A stretch of 64,000 nucleotides of DNA from an uncultured Prevotellaceae bacterium. Lineage in GTDB: Bacteria; Bacteroidota; Bacteroidia; Bacteroidales; Muribaculaceae. Shown here piece after piece: positions 55,826-63,608 of the stretch. The number at the start of each line of letters is the position of its first letter. Position 1 is the first letter of the stretch. A model generated the notes under the pieces. It worked only from the letters and a program-made list of their open reading frames with translations, was not told where the DNA came from and made no database searches. The stretch covers positions 34,990 to 98,989 of the forward strand of contig ONIY01000005.1 of assembly GCA_900318065.1 (NCBI GenBank). The letters are read 5' to 3'. The translations under genes and the position numbers were made by a program.

Positions 55826-56986
55826 ATGAAGAAAAGAGTAATGCTTGTGTTTGGGACACGCCCAGAGGCGATAAAAATGGCACCTCTGGTAAAATGTCTC
55901 AAGCAACAGGACGAAGATTTTGAGGCTATAGTTTGTGTCTCGGGCCAGCATCGTGAGATGCTCGACCAGGTGCTGCGAATCTTTGAGATAAAGCCCGATT
56001 ATGACCTGAATATCATGAAGTCTGGTCAAGACTTATATGACATCACAACACGAGTGCTCCTGGGCATGAGAGAAGTACTGGATGAGGTGACCCCCGATGT
56101 GGTCCTCGTTCATGGCGACACGACCACCAGCACTGCTGCTGCGCTTGCAGCCTTTTATAAGCAGATTCCAGTTGGCCATGTTGAGGCAGGTTTGCGCACT
56201 CACAACATCTATAGCCCGTGGCCCGAGGAGATGAACCGTCAAATCACAAGCCGCATCGCTACTCTCGACTTTGCTCCTACACCATTGAGCCGCCAGAACC
56301 TTCTAGATGAAGGAGTGCCCGACGACCACATATATGTTACTGGCAACACTGTGATTGATGCCCTGCACATTGTTGTTGACAAGATTAAGAGTGATGCTCA
56401 CCTTGACGTGACTCTCACAGCAAGCCTTAAAAAACAAGGTTATGATGTGACACGGCTTAGTGGTGAGCGCAAGTTGGTGCTTATTACTGGCCATCGTCGC
56501 GAAAACTTTGGTGACGGGTTCCTCAACATTTGCAATGCTATTAAAGACCTGAGCAGGAAGTATCCTAATGTTGACTTTGTTTACCCCATGCACTTGAACC
56601 CCAATGTGCGCCGGCCCATCCACAAGATATTTGGTGAAAATCTGGAGAACTTGGGAAATCTATTCTTCATCGAGCCCTTGGAATATCTTGATTTTGTGTT
56701 CCTTATGAACAAGTCAACTATTGTTCTCACCGACAGCGGAGGCATTCAGGAAGAAGCCCCAGGACTGGGCAAGCCAGTTCTTGTGATGCGTGACACTACC
56801 GAGCGTCCCGAGGCTGTGGATGCCGGAACGGTGAAACTAGTTGGAACAAATTATCAAAAAATAGTAGATAGCGTGTCGATGCTCATCGATGATGAGAAGG
56901 AATATAACCTCATGAGCCGGGCAAACAACCCTTATGGCGACGGCAAAGCATCAATGCGCATAGCCGATGCTCTTAGAAAATTTTGA
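55826..56986 (+). CDS. wecB: UDP-N-acetylglucosamine 2-epimerase (non-hydrolysing)
   Basis: A 386-residue GT-B-fold epimerase. FGTRPEAIKMAPLVK, HVEAGLRTHNIYSPWPEE, GNTVIDAL, ITGHRRENFG and LTDSGGIQEEAPGLGKPVLVMR follow the WecB order, with the catalytic Asp, Glu and His regions present. It converts UDP-GlcNAc to UDP-ManNAc. It is the source of substrate for WecC at 10472, although it lies about 45 kb away and outside the capsule locus, next to galE. Its own promoter is visible upstream. Confidence 0.95.
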   Translation: MKKRVMLVFGTRPEAIKMAPLVKCLKQQDEDFEAIVCVSGQHREMLDQVLRIFEIKPDYDLNIMKSGQDLYDITTRVLLGMREVLDEVTPDVVLVHGDTTTSTAAALAAFYKQIPVGHVEAGLRTHNIYSPWPEEMNRQITSRIATLDFAPTPLSRQNLLDEGVPDDHIYVTGNTVIDALHIVVDKIKSDAHLDVTLTASLKKQGYDVTRLSGERKLVLITGHRRENFGDGFLNICNAIKDLSRKYPNVDFVYPMHLNPNVRRPIHKIFGENLENLGNLFFIEPLEYLDFVFLMNKSTIVLTDSGGIQEEAPGLGKPVLVMRDTTERPEAVDAGTVKLVGTNYQKIVDSVSMLIDDEKEYNLMSRANNPYGDGKASMRIADALRKF

Positions 56987-57011
56987 ATAACAATAAAACA
57001 ATATCATTTCA

Positions 57012-58046
57012 ATGAAAGGCAAAATATTAGTAGCTGGTGGAATGGGATTTATAGGATCTCATACCACAGTCGAACTTCAGAATGCAGGTTATGAAGTAGT
57101 AATTATCGACAACCTGTCTAACAGCAACATCGATGTTCTTGACGGTATCGAGAAAATCACTGGCATCAGACCAGTGTTTGTTAAAGGCGACTGCACCGAC
57201 ATCAGTGTACTGCGCAGCATGTTTGAGAACAACCCTGGCATCAATGGAATCATAGATTTTGCGGCCAGCAAAGCAGTGGGGGAGAGCGTTCAGAAACCAA
57301 TCATGTACTACCGCAACAACCTCAACATCCTTCTCAACCTGCTTGAACTCATGCCAGAGTTTGGCGTTAAGGGATTTGTGTTCTCGTCGTCATGCACCGT
57401 CTATGGCGAGCCCGACAAAAACCCTATTACCGAGGATGCTCCCATCAAGAAGGCAACATCGCCCTACGGTGCCACTAAGCAGGTATCGGAAGACATTATT
57501 GCCGATGTCATCAAGAGCGGTAGCCCCATCAAGGCAACGTTGCTGCGTTACTTCAACCCCATTGGCGCGCATCCCAGTGCCGAGATTGGCGAGTTGCCAA
57601 ATGGCGTGCCAGCCAACCTTGTGCCTTATCTCACTCAAACTGCCATTGGCGTGCGCAAGGAGTTGAGCATCTTTGGCGATGATTACGATACCCCCGATGG
57701 CTCGTGCATTCGCGACTTCATCAATGTTGTGGATCTTGCTAAGGCACATGTGAAGGCTTTGGAAAGAATGCTTGAAGACAAGAGCGAGCAGCCACTGGAA
57801 GTGTTCAACATTGGCACTGGTGAGGGAGCCTCGGTATTGCAGTTGCTGGCAGCCTTTGAGAAGGCTACCGGCGTTAAGGTGCCACACAAGATCGTGGGCC
57901 GCCGTGAGGGCGATATCGTAAAGATTTGGGCCGACCCCAAGAAGGCCAATGAAGTGCTTGGCTGGAAAGCTCAAGAATCGCTCGAAGACACTATGCTGAG
58001 CGCCTGGAAATGGCAACAGCGCCTGCGTGAGAGGGGAATTATGTGA
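57012..58046 (+). CDS. galE: UDP-glucose 4-epimerase
   Basis: A 344-residue extended short-chain dehydrogenase. The NAD-binding motif is GGMGFIGSHTTVEL, FSSSCTVYGEPD carries the catalytic Ser, and SPYGATKQ the Y-x-x-x-K catalytic pair. YFNPIGAHPSAEIGELPNG and DYDTPDGSCIRDFINVVDLA are GalE-specific. It interconverts UDP-glucose and UDP-galactose (and possibly the N-acetyl forms) for glycan synthesis. It lies 25 bases after wecB, probably in the same operon. Confidence 0.94.
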   Translation: MKGKILVAGGMGFIGSHTTVELQNAGYEVVIIDNLSNSNIDVLDGIEKITGIRPVFVKGDCTDISVLRSMFENNPGINGIIDFAASKAVGESVQKPIMYYRNNLNILLNLLELMPEFGVKGFVFSSSCTVYGEPDKNPITEDAPIKKATSPYGATKQVSEDIIADVIKSGSPIKATLLRYFNPIGAHPSAEIGELPNGVPANLVPYLTQTAIGVRKELSIFGDDYDTPDGSCIRDFINVVDLAKAHVKALERMLEDKSEQPLEVFNIGTGEGASVLQLLAAFEKATGVKVPHKIVGRREGDIVKIWADPKKANEVLGWKAQESLEDTMLSAWKWQQRLRERGIM

Positions 58047-58115
58047 TAAGCACTTGTGTCACATTCAGTTCAATCACTCCTTTAACCCTTTTAATTTTTA
58101 ATTCTCTCAAGAACA

Positions 58116-59903
58116 GTGAAAAATATCAGGAACTTTTGCATCATAGCTCATATCGATCATGGCAAGAGCACTCTTGCCGACCGATTGCTTGAATTCACCA
58201 AGACAGTGGGTGGCAAGGATATGCAGAATCAGGTCCTAGACGATATGGACCTGGAGCGCGAGCGTGGCATCACTATCAAGAGCCATGCTATCCAAATGGA
58301 TTACTCACTCAATGGCGAAAACTACACTCTAAACCTCATTGACACACCGGGACACGTCGACTTTTCCTACGAGGTGTCGCGCTCGATTGCGGCATGCGAG
58401 GGGGCATTGCTGGTGGTGGATGCCACTCAAGGAGTGCAGGCACAGACCATCAGTAATCTCTACATGGCAATTGACAATGGCCTTGAGATAATTCCCGTCA
58501 TCAACAAGATAGATATGGACAGTGCTCATCCCGATGAGGTGGAAGATGAGATTGTTGAACTTCTGGGCTGTGATGCACAGGATATAATAAGAGTGAGTGC
58601 ACGCACTGGTGAGGGCGTTCCTAAGGTTCTTGAGGCAATAGTGAGTAGGGTGCCAGCACCCACTGGCGACCCCGAGGCACCACTGCAGGCACTCATCTTT
58701 GACTCGGTGTTCAATCCTTTCCGTGGCATTATTGTCTACTTCAAGATTGTGAATGGCAGCATTCACAAGGGCGACCTCGTGAAATTTGTCAACACCGGCA
58801 AGCAGTATAATGCCGACGAGATTGGTGTGCTAAAGTTGCAGATGGCGCCGCGTGATGTGCTCACTACAGGAACCGTGGGATATATCATCTCGGGCATCAA
58901 AACCTCGGCCGAGGTTAGAGTGGGTGATACCATCACCCATGTTGCTACACCTTGCGACAAGGCGATAGAAGGATTCCAAGAGGTAAAGCCTATGGTCTTT
59001 GCTGGCGTTTATCCCATCGACCCCGAGGATTTTGAGAACTTGCGCACCTCACTGGAGAAACTTCAACTCAACGATGCCTCACTCACGTTCACTCCCGAGT
59101 CGTCGGTGGCCCTGGGATTTGGTTTCCGTTGCGGATTCTTGGGACTGCTTCATATGGAAATTGTGCAAGAACGCTTGAGCCGTGAGTTCAACATGGAGGT
59201 TATCACAACTGTTCCTAACGTTTCCTATAAGGTCTATGACAAGAAGGGCGTGATGACCGAGGTTCACAACCCCGCAGGATTGCCCGACCCAACTCTCATT
59301 GAGCACATCGAGGAACCATATATCCGTGCCTCGATTATCACTCAAAGTGAGTTTATGGGACCTATTATCACGTTGTGCCTGGGCAAGCGTGGCGAACTCG
59401 TTAAACAGGACTACATCTCGGGAAACCGAATGGAACTCACATTCGATATTCCTCTGGGTGAGATTGTTATCGACTTCTACGACAAACTCAAGAGCATCTC
59501 AAAGGGATATGCCTCGTTTGACTATTACATCCATGACTTCCGCGACTCTAAACTCATCAAGATGGATATCTTGTTGAATGGACAACCTGTTGATGCGTTG
59601 AGTTCGCTCATCCATGTGGACAATGCAGTGTCGCTGGGACGACGCATGTGCGAGAAACTCAAGGAACTTATTCCACGTCAGCAGTACGACATCGCCATTC
59701 AAGCCGCCATTGGTGCCAAAATCATTGCACGCGAGACGGTGAAACAGGTGCGCAAAGACGTGACTGCCAAGTGTTATGGCGGTGACGTGAGCCGCAAGCG
59801 CAAACTCCTTGAGAAGCAGAAAGCCGGTAAAAAGCGCATGAAGCAAATTGGTACCGTGCAAGTGCCGCAAAAAGCGTTCTTGGCAGTGCTGAAACTAGAT
59901 TAA
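58116..59903 (+). CDS. lepA: Elongation factor 4 (LepA)
   Basis: A 595-residue translational GTPase. The G1 motif is [15 protein letters not shown]2 lies in [14 protein letters not shown]3 is [12 protein letters not shown] and G4 is VINKIDMD. Domain IV and the LepA-specific C-terminal domain end with [18 protein letters not shown]. LepA acts on stalled or mis-translocated ribosomes and in ribosome assembly. Translation begins at GTG 58116 ([16 protein letters not shown]), since no ATG precedes the G1 motif. The length is normal. Confidence 0.96.
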   Translation: MKNIRNFCIIAHIDHGKSTLADRLLEFTKTVGGKDMQNQVLDDMDLERERGITIKSHAIQMDYSLNGENYTLNLIDTPGHVDFSYEVSRSIAACEGALLVVDATQGVQAQTISNLYMAIDNGLEIIPVINKIDMDSAHPDEVEDEIVELLGCDAQDIIRVSARTGEGVPKVLEAIVSRVPAPTGDPEAPLQALIFDSVFNPFRGIIVYFKIVNGSIHKGDLVKFVNTGKQYNADEIGVLKLQMAPRDVLTTGTVGYIISGIKTSAEVRVGDTITHVATPCDKAIEGFQEVKPMVFAGVYPIDPEDFENLRTSLEKLQLNDASLTFTPESSVALGFGFRCGFLGLLHMEIVQERLSREFNMEVITTVPNVSYKVYDKKGVMTEVHNPAGLPDPTLIEHIEEPYIRASIITQSEFMGPIITLCLGKRGELVKQDYISGNRMELTFDIPLGEIVIDFYDKLKSISKGYASFDYYIHDFRDSKLIKMDILLNGQPVDALSSLIHVDNAVSLGRRMCEKLKELIPRQQYDIAIQAAIGAKIIARETVKQVRKDVTAKCYGGDVSRKRKLLEKQKAGKKRMKQIGTVQVPQKAFLAVLKLD

Positions 59904-59943
59904 CGCTGGCACGAATACCACAAAGACATTTTTGTATAATGCA

Positions 59944-59972
59944 AACGCCAATTGCCTCGAGCAGTTGGCGTT
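59944..59972 (+). terminator. Rho-independent terminator of lepA
   Basis: AACGCCAATTGC (59944-59955) pairs with GCAGTTGGCGTT (59961-59972) over 12 bp with one G-T pair and a 5-nt loop. CTTTATT follows. Confidence 0.85.
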
Positions 59973-60190
59973 CTTTATTAAGCATGACAATAAGACCTTC
60001 ACAGAGCTGTTTTGTGGGCTTTTTGTCAATAGTTCCGCGCCATTTTTATAAAAAAATCGCATTTTTTTCAAAAACAAACCGTATTACGCAAAAAGACTGC
60101 GTAATCGTGGTTTTACTTTGCAGCGTGAAACGTAAAATGCGTTCTTTGAGTAATTGAATTAACCCAAATCGGTTATTAAATTGGGTATAA
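59973..60190 (+). other. Intergenic stretch before the RNA array
   Basis: No gene is seen. A perfect palindrome lies at 60083-60105 and a near-match promoter at 60113-60120 (TTACTTTG). ACCCAA (60162-60167) can pair with TTGGGT (60181-60186) just before the first RNA, and TATAAT occurs at 60186-60191. Confidence 0.5.
60083..60105. promoter_or_regulatory. Perfect 8-bp inverted repeat, candidate operator of the Ro60/RNA array
   Basis: ATTACGCA (60083-60090) and TGCGTAAT (60098-60105) are exact reverse complements with a 7-base spacer. The next element, TTACTTTG (60113-60120), differs at one base from TAnnTTTG, so the dyad would sit over the -33 region. A poor U-tract makes a terminator unlikely. 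Confidence 0.5.
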
Positions 60191-60290
60191 TGGTGGAGAT
60201 TGCCGTAGTAAGGAGTTACTTCGCGATTATCCGGAAAGGTGCGGGAACACAAATCCTGATTACCACTGGAGTTTTATATAAAAGTCTCCT
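60191..60290 (+). ncRNA. Putative Y RNA-like RNA, copy A (divergent 3' side)
   Basis: The core TGCCGTAGT-N9-CTTCGC (60201-60224) folds as a hairpin with CGUAGU paired to ACUUCG and a purine tetraloop (GGAG). The flanking sequence can close by GGUGGAGAU (60192-60200) with AUUACCACU, one A-A mismatch. A second hairpin GGAGTTTT-ATAT-AAAAgtCTCC follows (60268-60289). The bulged-U terminal helix seen in the other copies is not clear here, so the 3' limit is uncertain. Confidence 0.45.
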
Positions 60291-60328
60291 TGCGCTTGTC
60301 ACATCACACCTTATTGTTATAAAGATAT

Positions 60329-60480
60329 AAAGCAAGTGCCGTAGTAGAGGATTGCTTCGCAGTGGTTAGAACGTCGGGACTTATTACCCCGAAGGTCGCT
60401 GGTTCGACTCCGGCCACCAGATTACTGGTGTAGTTCATAAAAAAAGAGCCTCCGCGCCTGTTGCCTTGCTTTGTTTAGAA
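60329..60480 (+). ncRNA. Putative Y RNA with tRNA-like domain, copy B (YrlA-type)
   Basis: The terminal helix is AAAGCAAG (60329-60336), bulged U, GC, pairing with GC-CTTGCTTT (60463-60472) over 10 bp. The Ro-type core (60337-60360) is TGCCGTAGT-N9-CTTCGC with the AGGA loop. A tRNA-like part follows: a D-loop-like GGTTAGA, an anticodon-like arm TCGGG/CCCGA (60374-60378/60388-60392) with loop ACTTATTAC, the variable-loop-like AAGGTC, and a T arm GCTGG-TTCGACT-CCGGC (60398-60414). CACCAG-ATTA-CTGGTG (60415-60430) then forms a perfect hairpin. Standard acceptor-stem pairing and CCA placement are absent, so it is not a tRNA gene. Known YrlA RNAs have this architecture and bind Ro60. Confidence 0.72.
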
Positions 60481-60485
60481 TAACA

Positions 60486-60580
60486 GCAGAATGCCGTAGG
60501 GCAACGGATACTTCACATCGCCTCATAGGGGAATATAATGGTGATTCCCGGCCGTAACCCGCCTGTTGCTTCTGCAATTT
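60486..60580 (+). ncRNA. Putative Y RNA, copy C
   Basis: The terminal helix GCAGAA (60486-60491), bulged U60492, GC pairs with GC-TTCTGC (60568-60575), so the helix sequence differs from copies B and D but the bulge position is the same. The core is TGCCGTAG with CTTCAC and keeps GUAG/CUUC (60496-60499/60511-60514), with a longer loop. An inner hairpin GGGAAT/ATTCCC (60529-60549) is strong. Confidence 0.6.
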
Positions 60581-60584
60581 ATAA

Positions 60585-60680
60585 ACGGTTGCCGTAGTGT
60601 AGAGATACTTCGCTAGTAAAAGCACAAATTTCATCCTTCGGGATATAGGCTCTTCACGACTGTCGCACCGTTTTCTTTTA
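60585..60680 (+). ncRNA. Putative Y RNA, copy D
   Basis: The terminal helix ACGGU (60585-60589), bulged U60590, GC pairs with GC-ACCGT (60665-60671), followed directly by the U-rich 3' end TTTTCTTTT. The core is TGCCGTAGT-N9-CTTCGC (60590-60613) with loop AGAG. The internal stem ATCC-TTCG-GGAT (60633-60644) has a stable UUCG tetraloop. The RNA ends 36 bases before the Ro60 start codon. Confidence 0.68.
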
Positions 60681-60716
60681 AAAAATTGATGTTTAATTAT
60701 TTATGATGTAACGAAG

Positions 60717-62240
60717 ATGAATTACAACGCAAAACTAAAGGAAATGACAACTAAGAAGAATTATGAGGGTGCCAAGGCTTATGCCATGGCTCCCGAGTTG
60801 GAGCTTTACACTGCTGTAGTGACTGCATCGCTCAGTGACACTTTCTATGAGAAGCAAGACGAGCGCACCGACCGTATTGCACAGCTCATAGGAAAAGTTT
60901 CGCCCGAGTTCGTTGCGCGCCTCGCAGTGTACACTCGCACCGTGATGCATCTTCGTAGCATCCCCTTGCTGTTGCTTGTGGAGCTTGCGAAGGTTCATAA
61001 TGGTGATAACTTAGTGGCTAGAGCCGTTGAGAAGACTGTGCTCCGAGCCGACGAGATTATGGAATTGCTCATGTGCTACCAGTGGCGAAATCCATCAAGT
61101 GACCCACGCAAGAAGCTCGGCAAGCTTTCGCGACAGATTCAGAATGGACTGCAACGGGCGTTCAACCGATTTGATGAGTATCAGTTCGCCAAGTACGACC
61201 GCGACAACCTTGAGGTAAAGCTTCGTGACGCTTTGTTCTTGGTTCACCCCAAGGCTAAGGATGAGCAGCAGCAAGCTCTTTTCGACAAGATTGTTAACCG
61301 TGAACTAGAGGTCCCTTACACATGGGAAACAGAACTCTCGGCACTTGGACAGCAACAGTTTGACACTGAAGAGCTGAAGCAGGCTGCCTTCCGCGAGAAG
61401 TGGGAAGAGCTCATCAATAGTGGCAAGCTGGGCTACATGGCACTGATGCGTAACTTGCGCAACATGTTACAGATTGGCGTTTCGCCTGCTGAAATGCAAG
61501 TGGTGGCAGGTCGTCTCGCTGATGCCGAGCAGGTGGCTCACTCAAGGCAGTTGCCTTTCCGCTACCTCGCGGCTTATCGAGAGCTGGAAAAGGTAAACTC
61601 TGCTAATGTGGCCGAACTGATGAATGCTCTTGAAACTGCCGTGAAGCACTCGGCGGCCAATATCGATGGTTTTGACGAGAACACTCGTGTGTTGCTGGCT
61701 TGCGACGTGAGCGGTTCGATGAGCACACCCATCAGCCCAAGAAGTAGTGTTCGCAATTATGACATAGGCATCATGCTGGCGATGTTGCTTCGCAACCGCT
61801 GCAAGCAAGTTGTCTCTGGTATTTTCGGTAATGAGTGGAAGGTTGTGAACATGCCCAGCGACAACATCCTGATGGCTACTCGTCACATGGAGAGCTTGTG
61901 CAATAGCGTGGGCTATAGCACTAATGGCTACAAGGTCATCGACTGGCTCATTGAGAACAACATGGTTATAGACAAGGTGATGATGTTCACCGACATGCAG
62001 ATGTGGGACAGCACTGGCCGTTATAAGAATTTTGAGAATTCGTGGAAGAAGTACAAGAAGATGGCTCCCCATGCCAAGCTTTACCTCTTCGACCTCGTAG
62101 GCTACGGCCAGTTGCCCATGCGGCTTACTAAGCCCGATGTCTACCTTATTGCCGGCTGGAGCGACCGCGTGTTTGACGTCCTTTCATCCATCGACAAAGG
62201 CGAAGACGCTCTAGTAGCTATTAATAGCATTGATGTTTAG
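60717..62240 (+). CDS. rsr: Ro60-like TROVE-domain RNA-binding protein with vWA domain
   Basis: A 507-residue orthologue of the Ro60 autoantigen (bacterial Rsr). The N-terminal two-thirds is the TROVE domain, a helical-repeat ring: YEGAKAYAMAPELELYTAVV, DRIAQLIGKVSPEFVARLAVY, FRYLAAYRELEKVNS. The C-terminal von Willebrand A domain has the MIDAS motif LACDVSGSMSTP, with VMMFTDMQMW as the later Asp site. Ro60 holds misfolded or Y RNAs in its ring; in other bacteria the Ro60-Y RNA complex joins polynucleotide phosphorylase for RNA decay. Four RNAs with Y-like elements lie just upstream in the same direction. Gut Bacteroides Ro60 orthologues have been linked to lupus autoimmunity. Confidence 0.95.
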   Translation: MNYNAKLKEMTTKKNYEGAKAYAMAPELELYTAVVTASLSDTFYEKQDERTDRIAQLIGKVSPEFVARLAVYTRTVMHLRSIPLLLLVELAKVHNGDNLVARAVEKTVLRADEIMELLMCYQWRNPSSDPRKKLGKLSRQIQNGLQRAFNRFDEYQFAKYDRDNLEVKLRDALFLVHPKAKDEQQQALFDKIVNRELEVPYTWETELSALGQQQFDTEELKQAAFREKWEELINSGKLGYMALMRNLRNMLQIGVSPAEMQVVAGRLADAEQVAHSRQLPFRYLAAYRELEKVNSANVAELMNALETAVKHSAANIDGFDENTRVLLACDVSGSMSTPISPRSSVRNYDIGIMLAMLLRNRCKQVVSGIFGNEWKVVNMPSDNILMATRHMESLCNSVGYSTNGYKVIDWLIENNMVIDKVMMFTDMQMWDSTGRYKNFENSWKKYKKMAPHAKLYLFDLVGYGQLPMRLTKPDVYLIAGWSDRVFDVLSSIDKGEDALVAINSIDV

Positions 62241-62260
62241 AATGTTACTGCTATAAAGTA

Positions 62261-62296
62261 GAGTAGGTCGGGAAAAGAAAGTTTTCTGACCTACTC
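62261..62296 (+). terminator. Terminator after the Ro60 gene
   Basis: GAGTAGGTC (62261-62269) pairs with GACCTACTC (62288-62296). The inner GAAAA/TTTTC adds to the stem. GATTTATTTG follows. Confidence 0.85.
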
Positions 62297-62407
62297 GATT
62301 TATTTGTTGAAACTTGTAGTAATACATGTAATGTGGAAATAATTGGCTGAATGATATTTGTTGATAACTTTTGATACTTTTTATTTCAATAGCGATTACT
62401 AATATTG

Positions 62408-62415
62408 TATCTTTG
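62408..62415 (+). promoter_or_regulatory. Promoter-like element before a short coding fragment
   Basis: TATCTTTG matches TAnnTTTG; no clear -33 TTTG is at the right distance. Confidence 0.45.
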
Positions 62416-62422
62416 CTGATAG

Positions 62423-62629
62423 ATTTCTCTCACCAAGCAAGTAAAGGATTATGAATTGGTGAACGTGTTGCAGGGCAATATGCTGGACATTCAAGGTCTG
62501 CGTGACATCGTGGATCTTATGCGAAAGAATGAGGAATACTTTGCCGAGTTCGCCAACAGCGACACGGCGAAACTGTTCACGCCACCTATCTTTGAGAATA
62601 AAAAGAAAGCACATGGGTACTGGTTCTGA
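62423..62629 (+). pseudogene. Short coding fragment, probable gene remnant
   Basis: After two successive stops (62417-62422) the frame is open to TGA 62627-62629. It encodes KDYELVNVLQGNMLDIQG, then RDIVDLMRKNEEYFAEFAN, then TPPIFENKKKAHGYWF. The composition is that of a normal protein and richer in G/C than its A/T-rich flanks. The first ATG (62480) leaves 49 residues. It is preceded by a promoter-like box and not followed by a clear terminator. It could be the C-terminal remnant of a lost gene or a very small protein. No family was recognised. Confidence 0.4.
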
Positions 62630-62639
62630 AAAAAAGTAG

Positions 62640-62647
62640 TATATTTG
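62640..62647 (+). promoter_or_regulatory. Promoter of the RhuM-like membrane protein gene
   Basis: TATATTTG matches TAnnTTTG, 68 bases before the start at 62716. The -33 element is not evident. Confidence 0.6.
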
Positions 62648-62715
62648 CATGTTATAAATTAGCGTATCGAGTCAAAAACAACTTCAAATTAAAGCCAATT
62701 CATGACTTTTAAGCT

Positions 62716-63543
62716 ATGTGTGCAATGAATAAATACAAAGACGGCGAGTGGGAATACATTGATTATTACCCATTGGAACAATCAATAGTCCCATGCTCTG
62801 TAAAAACACGTTACGTTCGAGGTATGGCATGGTTTGACAAGTTTGAATTGGCAAAATTGTTGGGATGTGAAGTACGTGACATCAGGCGCTATCTAGATGA
62901 GTCAGAAGCAAACGGTGAATTGTCACAAGAGCACATAGCAATTTTAGAGGATAAGACACAAGGAGGGAGAAAGTTTGACATCAAGTGTTATGATGCAACT
63001 GTCGCTTTAAAGATTGCTGACTATGATACTGTTCCCGACAAACAATTTTTATTGTGGATTAAATCAAAATCAAGTCTTGACACAGAACATGAATATGAAA
63101 AGCATGTACTTAAACTGATGAAAGAGAATGATGAGATTGAAAAGAAATACACTTACAATATCTTTGACTTAATTTGGTATAACGGAGAATGGGTAGAAGA
63201 GGAAGCATATTCTGCTAATATATTTACTCACACTGATGGCTATATGCGGTTCTTTGTTTTTTTGTTACCAATAATCGTTACTTCTATATACTGTGTTAAA
63301 ATATCTTTGGCATTTTTATTTATACCCATTATTATTTTTGCTGCCTATTTTTTGCGCTTTATAAATAAAGAACGCAGATGGGCAATAAAAGTTCATTATG
63401 GCCTCAATCGTTATCCTGGTAGTCCTTTCTGGACTTCGGCATATAATAAGGGCTTATGGAATTGGAAACAGAATGTTCTCATTTATACATGGTTCATTTG
63501 GTCTGTTATAGTCAGCTACCTCTTCCTGCTAAAATATCTCTAG
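62716..63543 (+). CDS. Membrane protein with RhuM-like N-terminal domain
   Basis: A 275-residue protein. Residues 30-115 follow the order of RhuM-family proteins: FDKFELAKLLGCEVRDIRRY (compare the LSQAQMAELF helix), NGELSQEHIAIL, then GGRKFDIKCYDATVALKIAD and DKQFLLWIKSK (compare KYYNLDMIIAVGFRV and FRTWATK). The C-terminal half has three transmembrane helices (about 178-218 and 252-274), with NKERRWAIKVHYGLNRYPGSPFW between them. RhuM proteins are linked to mobile elements and toxin-like functions. The fusion of such a module to a membrane anchor is unusual. An alternative ATG is at 62725. Lower G+C than its neighbours suggests acquisition. Confidence 0.6.
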   Translation: MCAMNKYKDGEWEYIDYYPLEQSIVPCSVKTRYVRGMAWFDKFELAKLLGCEVRDIRRYLDESEANGELSQEHIAILEDKTQGGRKFDIKCYDATVALKIADYDTVPDKQFLLWIKSKSSLDTEHEYEKHVLKLMKENDEIEKKYTYNIFDLIWYNGEWVEEEAYSANIFTHTDGYMRFFVFLLPIIVTSIYCVKISLAFLFIPIIIFAAYFLRFINKERRWAIKVHYGLNRYPGSPFWTSAYNKGLWNWKQNVLIYTWFIWSVIVSYLFLLKYL

Positions 63544-63569
63544 CAATTTGTGTCTTTTAAGTATAGAAG

Positions 63570-63605
63570 CGGTTATCGTACATTTGTGGCACGATAACCG
63601 TTTTT
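63570..63605 (+). terminator. Rho-independent terminator after the RhuM-like gene
   Basis: CGGTTATCGT (63570-63579) pairs perfectly with ACGATAACCG (63591-63600) over 10 bp; TTTTTA follows at 63601. The loop holds a TAnnTTTG promoter box. Confidence 0.9.
63579..63586 (+). promoter_or_regulatory. Promoter element inside the terminator loop
   Basis: TACATTTG matches TAnnTTTG, 22 bases before the ATG at 63609. Its T63579 is also the last base of the terminator's left arm. Confidence 0.5.
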
Positions 63606-63608
63606 ATT

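Noticed and set aside
60361-60430. A true tRNA gene, suggested by the GGTTCGACTCC T arm and the AAGGTC stretch.
   Set aside because: There is no matching 5' acceptor strand, the anticodon-like loop has nine bases, and the segment sits inside a Y RNA-type helix; it fits a tRNA-like domain instead.
62399-62650. An 83-residue minus-strand frame in the accessory junction.
   Set aside because: It is antisense to a frame with better coding character and lies opposite a plus-strand promoter; no family or start signal supports it.
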